From a virus, in the IMG/VR virus record IMGVR_UViG_3300018080_000098, positions 186,001 to 250,000 of that record: 64,000 bases of DNA; one strand, given 5' to 3'. Every line of letters starts with the position of its first letter. Positions within the stretch are counted from its first letter, which is position 1. The notes under the pieces were generated by a model that saw only the letters and a program-made list of their open reading frames with translations, searched no databases and was not told the origin of the DNA. Positions 60,625 to 64,000 of the stretch are shown piece by piece. Made by a program: the position numbers and the translations under genes.

Positions 60625-61071
60625 GTGAACGACAAAACAGCCAAAGAAGAAAAAGAACGCACCTGCGGTTCCTGGCAGTGCTCAGACGACAACGCCGAAA
60701 TTGTCGAGCTCTCAGACAACCACTTTCTCTGTACAGGCTGCGGTAGCGTTGAACACGAAGGCACCTACACTTTCGGCGGTTCTCCCGATTGGGAGCTCGG
60801 AAATTCTGTGCAATCCCTTGCGAAAGACAAGCACGCCCTCCACAGATTCTTTGACGACCTTCCTACAGTGTTAGAGAGAATGCTCATAGGTATGGACAGC
60901 GTCCACGCTGTCAACCAGGCACTCGTCGCAGAAGTTCAGCGACTCCACAAACGAATAGAAAAACTCGAGGCTTCCCATGGCATCCAGCAAGTTCCGCGGG
61001 ACGAGAAAGAAAACCCGGTCGACGAAGGGACGAAGGCTGACCCCGGCGGAGAAGATAGCTCGAGCAGCTAA
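60625..61071 (+). CDS. zinc and coiled-coil protein, 148 aa
   Basis: CGSWQCSDD and CTGCGSVE form a zinc ribbon-like start. A coiled helix (NQALVAEVQRLHKRIEKLEAS) and an acidic Ser tail follow. GTG start at 60625 chosen; GTG at 60613 is possible. Confidence 0.6.
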   Translation: MNDKTAKEEKERTCGSWQCSDDNAEIVELSDNHFLCTGCGSVEHEGTYTFGGSPDWELGNSVQSLAKDKHALHRFFDDLPTVLERMLIGMDSVHAVNQALVAEVQRLHKRIEKLEASHGIQQVPRDEKENPVDEGTKADPGGEDSSSS

Positions 61072-61288
61072 GTGCCAACACAAAAAATTCCGCTACCGCA
61101 ACCGAGGTACCGAAGCCGTGTGTCTCAACTGCGGCTCCGTTCAAAAGGTGCGCGGAACCGGTGTGAACATAGAAGTAGTAGAAAACTGGAAACTCGAAGC
61201 AGAAGAGCCACCGGAGCACGATCCCCACTGCAGCTGCTCGGTGTGCCACCTGAAACGACAAGGAGAAAACGATGGGCAAGATAGGTGA
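60977..61288 (+). CDS. basic zinc-ribbon protein, 103 aa
   Basis: Very basic N-terminus (KFRGTRKKTRSTKGRR), then CQHKKFRYRNRGTEAVCLNCG and a C-terminal CSCSVCHL. It overlaps the preceding gene by nearly 100 bases in another frame, unusual here but both frames look coding. Confidence 0.55.
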   Translation: MASSKFRGTRKKTRSTKGRRLTPAEKIARAAKCQHKKFRYRNRGTEAVCLNCGSVQKVRGTGVNIEVVENWKLEAEEPPEHDPHCSCSVCHLKRQGENDGQDR

Positions 61289-62000
61289 CTTGATAGAGGC
61301 TGCTGTAGCTAATGGCGGCAAGGTGCTCGTCCGCTACGAGGACTCAGATCCCAATTGGGTACTAGGTGAAGAAGACGGTGAGCCTGCGCTGGTATTTGAA
61401 AGCGCCACAGTGAAGATGTCGATGAACACCGACCATGACGCACTCCCCGGCGACCAAGCGGAAATCGTCATCCAGGGACTGATGCCACAGCTGCTCCACT
61501 ACGTCTCAACCGGCGACCGCACCTACGAAAGCCTTCTCGGAGAAACTCTGTTCCTCGGAAAAACTGGTGGCTTGACTACTCGTGAACCCGACAAACCAGC
61601 TCAAGTGATTTCCGTCGGCTTCGTCATCACGGGCAGAGGCGACGTCTACATCAGTCCCACCAACCCCTCCGCTAAACAGACCGAGGTCCTCGAAGGCCAG
61701 TGTAAGTTCTGCCGCGCCGCTGTACACGAAACCTCCTTGTACTGCTGTGACTGCATTCAAATGATGGACCACGCCAACGAGGTAGTGCGTAGTCAGCCAC
61801 TCTCCGAAGAGTTCCGCAAATGGACCGTGCGCGTGTATAACAAAATGGCGCCCCGCTTCGAGAAGACCTGCACCGATTGCAACGCTCGAGACGGCACCGT
61901 TCGCCCCGACGCCGATGAGCTCAATTGGTACTGCCAGTCCTGTGCCATGGAGCTCACCGGTAATAGCTGTAAAGAGTGGAAAAACGAAGGATGGGAGTAG
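61272..62000 (+). CDS. hypothetical protein with zinc ribbons, 242 aa
   Basis: The C-terminal half carries CKFCRAAV, CCDCIQM, CTDCNA and CQSCAMEL, i.e. two zinc ribbons. The N-terminal half is beta-rich. Overlaps the preceding gene by 17 bases. Function unknown. Confidence 0.65.
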   Translation: MGKIGDLIEAAVANGGKVLVRYEDSDPNWVLGEEDGEPALVFESATVKMSMNTDHDALPGDQAEIVIQGLMPQLLHYVSTGDRTYESLLGETLFLGKTGGLTTREPDKPAQVISVGFVITGRGDVYISPTNPSAKQTEVLEGQCKFCRAAVHETSLYCCDCIQMMDHANEVVRSQPLSEEFRKWTVRVYNKMAPRFEKTCTDCNARDGTVRPDADELNWYCQSCAMELTGNSCKEWKNEGWE

Positions 62001-62006
62001 CCACCC

Positions 62007-62843
62007 ATGTTCCTAGGTTACTACGCTGACCAAAAAGAACGCTTCGAAGAAGCCTTCTGCGGAGCAGAAGTAGACGAAGAAGGCGCTCGAGAAGTCCTCA
62101 CCACACTGGCACAAGACGCCATCGAGCTCTGGAAACAAATGTCTCTCGCCAGAAAACTGCTCCACATCGAAGATATGGCAGAAGACGCCGAACCGTTCTT
62201 TCAAGGAAGGCGCCTCAAGGATTTCAAATTTCTCACAGCCTTCTTCCTGAGTGTAGAAGAAGCCAGAGAGTGCGGGTACCATCTTCTCGAAGAGAAACTT
62301 CAGGACCTCCTGGAAGGCACCACGGTGCGAGAGGAGAACATCTTTATCCGTTTGGTCAACGAAGCCTGTAGCAACTTCGCAGACACCTACGACGACCTCG
62401 CCAAACGGCCCACCTTCGACCGTCTCGACCATCGCGTGTTCGACCTCGGAGTAAAAAGTCCCCGCTCTCTATTGATTCCCTGCTTCCCACCACGCTTCCG
62501 ACGCTCCCGAGAAGCGCATCTGTCGTTACTCCCTGAAAGAAACCACCTGACCACCTCCTTCATCGGAACGATGGCACCCCCTTCCGACGACGCTCCAACG
62601 CTACGCGTCTACACAGATAGCCTGCGCTATGACACACTACGCTTCCTGGCGCCCATGAGCAGCTACGTCTTCGGCAGCCCCGAAGCCGTAGGTACTCTTT
62701 ACCTGTGGCCCGTTAAAATATCCGTCGGCTTCGTGCCCTCCCCTCGGTACGTGGAGCTCCACATCGAACAGCGTATGTGCATGGAAGTCAACCACACCGG
62801 CGACAACATAGCCTTCTTCGACTTGGAGCATGATGCCTTCTAG
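62007..62843 (+). CDS. capsid-protein-like paralogue 3 (divergent), 278 aa
   Basis: Weaker similarity to the proteins at 15946 and 46243: LLEEKLQDLLEGTTVREENIFIRLVNEAC aligns with their KDN-type helix, and the C-terminus has the same order (FLAPMSSYVFGS ... YLWPVKISVGF ... MCMEVNHTGDNIAFF). If the others are capsid-fold proteins, this is a distant member; otherwise function unknown. Confidence 0.5.
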   Translation: MFLGYYADQKERFEEAFCGAEVDEEGAREVLTTLAQDAIELWKQMSLARKLLHIEDMAEDAEPFFQGRRLKDFKFLTAFFLSVEEARECGYHLLEEKLQDLLEGTTVREENIFIRLVNEACSNFADTYDDLAKRPTFDRLDHRVFDLGVKSPRSLLIPCFPPRFRRSREAHLSLLPERNHLTTSFIGTMAPPSDDAPTLRVYTDSLRYDTLRFLAPMSSYVFGSPEAVGTLYLWPVKISVGFVPSPRYVELHIEQRMCMEVNHTGDNIAFFDLEHDAF

Positions 62844-62854
62844 GAGGAACGATC

Positions 62855-63067
62855 GTGAGCAAAGGCAAGAAACATCCCAAGTTATCAGAACTTCCCGCAG
62901 GTGAGGTCTACTTCCTGGACGAGCCCAAGCCTCTGAAGGACGTCGAAAATATTACACTCGCAGGCCGCGACGTCCTCGAAGCGAAGTACCAGGATGCGCT
63001 GAGAGCTTTCGATGAACGGATGAGTCGGGAGATCTTGGAGCTCCTGGATGAGAAAGACGATGAGTAA
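62855..63067 (+). CDS. hypothetical protein, 70 aa
   Basis: GTG start behind TAGGAGGA. Charged with a C-terminal helix (ALRAFDERMSREILELLDEK). Overlaps the next start. Confidence 0.6.
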   Translation: MSKGKKHPKLSELPAGEVYFLDEPKPLKDVENITLAGRDVLEAKYQDALRAFDERMSREILELLDEKDDE

Positions 63068-63455
63068 CCCCTACTTCTGTTTCGTGCGCACGAATAACGA
63101 AGGCGCCACCAAGGAACTCCTCGCGGGCCTGGTGGACAGCGGCGTCCTGAGCCTTCGAGAGATTGACCCCTGCTGCCGAAGCGAAGTGGAGGAACTCCTG
63201 ATCTGCCAACACACACAACGTCGCCTGTTTAAAGATTCAGGCAGAAAGCTCCCTCCTTCTGGCAAGCGTTGGCTAGACGTGTTCGTAGACAACACGAGAG
63301 TCCGTGCAGTAGACGTGAACGATAATACTACCCAAATCTTCCTCAAAAAGGAAGGGTGGAAAATTTCAGGTATCTACAGACATCCCAATGGGCTCCTCTA
63401 CTGGGCTTACTCCTACTCTGAGGACCAGCAAAAATCGACACCGCTCGCGATTTAG
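63060..63455 (+). CDS. hypothetical protein, 131 aa
   Basis: Last protein gene of the window. Mixed alpha/beta, with no family recognised. It is followed directly by a promoter and tRNA cluster. Confidence 0.65.
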   Translation: MSNPYFCFVRTNNEGATKELLAGLVDSGVLSLREIDPCCRSEVEELLICQHTQRRLFKDSGRKLPPSGKRWLDVFVDNTRVRAVDVNDNTTQIFLKKEGWKISGIYRHPNGLLYWAYSYSEDQQKSTPLAI

Positions 63456-63458
63456 TGC

Positions 63459-63486
63459 TTGACAGCAGCGTTCAGCTCGCTACAAT
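63459..63486 (+). promoter_or_regulatory. sigma70 promoter for the tRNA cluster
   Basis: TTGACA, 16-base spacer, TACAAT, close to consensus. Transcription would begin near 63493, about 48 bases before the first tRNA of the cluster. Confidence 0.8.
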
Positions 63487-63540
63487 GGTTTCAAGATTAA
63501 GGGAACAAGATTTCGAGGACTGGAAGGTAAGTACAGAAAA

Positions 63541-63613
63541 ACAATGATAGCTCAGTTGGTTGAGCGTCGGTATTGAGAACCGAAGGTCGCGGGTTCAAAT
63601 CCCGCTCCTTGTT
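63541..63613 (+). tRNA. tRNA with anticodon TGA on a class I body
   Basis: Acceptor ACAATGA/TCCTTGT (one mismatch), D-arm GCTC/GAGC, anticodon stem TCGGT/ACCGA with loop ATTGAGA (TGA), 5-base variable loop, T-arm GCGGG TTCAAAT CCCGC. TGA would read the Ser codon UCA, yet Ser tRNAs carry a long variable arm. The flanks GAAGGTAA and TTACCTTC can pair and close the unit. Confidence 0.85.
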
Positions 63614-63706
63614 ACTTCGCCATTTACCTTCATACTACCTCGGAACTAAGATACAACAGCGTAACGCTGAAAGGATACATCAAAGATACAACGAGCTCGC
63701 GGACTA
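63614..63706 (+). other. inter-tRNA spacer with conserved pieces
   Basis: Contains an AGCGT/ACGCT hairpin (63658-63669) and CGAGCTCGCGGACTACTAGG. Similar pieces (a CAGC..GCTG hairpin, then CGAG..GGACTnnnAGG) recur in the next spacer at 63839-63897. Part of it also occurs before the first tRNA (TTTCGAGGACTGGAAGG). Confidence 0.45.
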
Positions 63707-63828
63707 CTAGGTAATTACAGGAAATTTTCCAGGTTCAAGTCCTGGCTTCCCCATTTAAGGGGAAGTGGCCAAATTGGTAAAGGCAACAGCATTATAAGCT
63801 GTGGATAACCATCCATCAATTTACCTGG
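63707..63828 (+). tRNA. putative permuted tRNA gene, anticodon TAT, break in the variable region
   Basis: The T-arm CCAGG TTCAAGT CCTGG and 3' acceptor CTTCCCC with discriminator A (63729-63753) come first. After a 5-base linker come 5' acceptor GGGGAAG (63759-63765, 7 of 7 pairs), TG, D-arm GCC/GGC and a normal anticodon arm ACAGC-ATTATAA-GCTGT. A GGAT/ATCC variable hairpin follows. Flanks CTAGGTAATT and AATTTACCTGG pair around the whole unit. TAT would read AUA (Ile), though the long variable arm argues for a class II identity. Confidence 0.75.
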
Positions 63829-63897
63829 ACACTACCGCGACTTTAAATTTCACAGCACGAGGAGGTGCTGAGAGCATAGATTTCGAGAGGACTTAGG

Positions 63898-63999
63898 AGC
63901 GTTTACGGTAAAGCACTTGTCTGAAAAACAAGGTATTCCTGGTTCAAGTCCAGGCCCCGCCGCTTTTATGGCGGGGTTGCTTAAAAGCACAAACCCGCT
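63898..63999 (+). tRNA. putative permuted tRNA-Phe(GAA), break in the D-loop
   Basis: Order: D-loop end ACGGTA, D-stem AAGC (63911-63914), anticodon stem CTTGT/ACAAG with loop CTGAAAA (GAA), variable GTATT, T-arm CCTGG TTCAAGT CCAGG, 3' acceptor CCCCGCC, discriminator G. A 7-base linker is followed by 5' acceptor GGCGGGG (63970-63976, 7 of 7 pairs), TT and D-stem GCTT (63979-63982), which pairs 4 of 4 with AAGC upstream. Outer AGCG and CGCT can also pair. The window ends 1 base later, so the unit may extend. Confidence 0.78.
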
Positions 64000-64000
64000 T

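Noticed and set aside
63541-63613. Stop-codon suppressor tRNA
   Set aside because: Anticodon TGA (5'-3') reads UCA, not the UGA stop, which would need TCA.
63954-63976. CCCCGCC..GGCGGGG as a plain transcription terminator
   Set aside because: No U-run follows; instead TT-GCTT continues, complementary to the upstream D-stem half, which favours the permuted-tRNA reading.
1-64000. CRISPR array
   Set aside because: No run of regularly spaced identical repeats with unique spacers was found on either strand.

Overview
The window is a densely packed piece of a large tailed-phage (jumbo-type) genome. Nearly all genes are short and on the + strand. They start within a few bases of the previous stop, often in ATGA, GTGA or TAATG overlaps, and many encode small zinc-knuckle proteins without cellular counterparts. 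Recognisable cargo is typical of a large virus: DNA topoisomerase IB, MazG, an S24/S26-like peptidase, HNH endonucleases, a GHKL ATPase, a repeat-built tail or fibre protein, an ATP-grasp (R2K) protein and phage tRNAs. Lipoprotein and Tat signal peptides suggest a Gram-negative host; the host species cannot be named from this sequence.

Layout. 0-13 kb: small-gene operons with a TrmH-type methylase, a Cys-x5-Arg phosphatase, an HNH protein, a lipoprotein, an RNA locus (promoter, tRNA-Met and an SRP-RNA-like hairpin), KptA/Tpt1, three proteins with Tat-type signal peptides, an FmdB-like zinc ribbon and an S24-like peptidase. 13-28.9 kb: a response regulator, a group of proteins sharing an N-terminal 'RAAAILLPG' tag, a capsid-like paralogue, an ATP-grasp protein, a DNA/RNA non-specific nuclease with a lipoprotein signal, and a coiled-coil membrane protein. 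28.9-34.4 kb: the main minus-strand block, with two ribbon-helix-helix proteins, a DUF7873-like protein, a PTH2-like peptidyl-tRNA hydrolase and many tRNA-like genes. These are interleaved with small + strand genes sharing a 'PPKxIRVNGxxYV' N-terminus. 34.5-38.7 kb: topoisomerase IB and virion-type genes. 38.7-40.4 kb: about 1.7 kb of structured non-coding DNA. 40.4-57 kb: tRNA-Gln and tRNA-Val, a pncB-nadE NAD-salvage pair, an RNA ligase, a second capsid-like paralogue, a ubiquitin-like protein, MazG, a GHKL/zincin protein and a conserved virion protein. 57-64 kb: tRNA-Met, two tRNA-Leu genes, an HNH gene, more zinc proteins, a third capsid-like paralogue and a terminal tRNA cluster.

The most unusual feature is the tRNA complement. 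At least four loci look like circularly permuted tRNA genes: the T-arm and 3' acceptor strand lie upstream of the 5' acceptor strand and D-arm, separated by a linker of a few bases. In two (63.9 kb and 29.8 kb), stem halves on either side of the break (D-stem, anticodon stem) are exactly complementary. Other minus-strand tRNA-like genes have enlarged anticodon loops, and one has a large D-loop insertion. The same window encodes an RNA ligase, a Tpt1/KptA 2'-phosphotransferase, a TrmH-like methylase and a PTH2-like hydrolase, so a phage-encoded tRNA joining and maturation pathway is a reasonable hypothesis. An SRP-RNA domain IV hairpin, NAD-salvage genes and a ubiquitin-like protein add to the host-takeover repertoire. 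A recurrent intergenic motif near CCATCTTGTAAAATA is a likely phage-specific promoter; separate TTGACA-type promoters precede RNA loci and some operons.

All folds, family calls and alignments here were made by eye. Gene ends are firm where reading frames are long. Some starts and all RNA boundaries are approximate.
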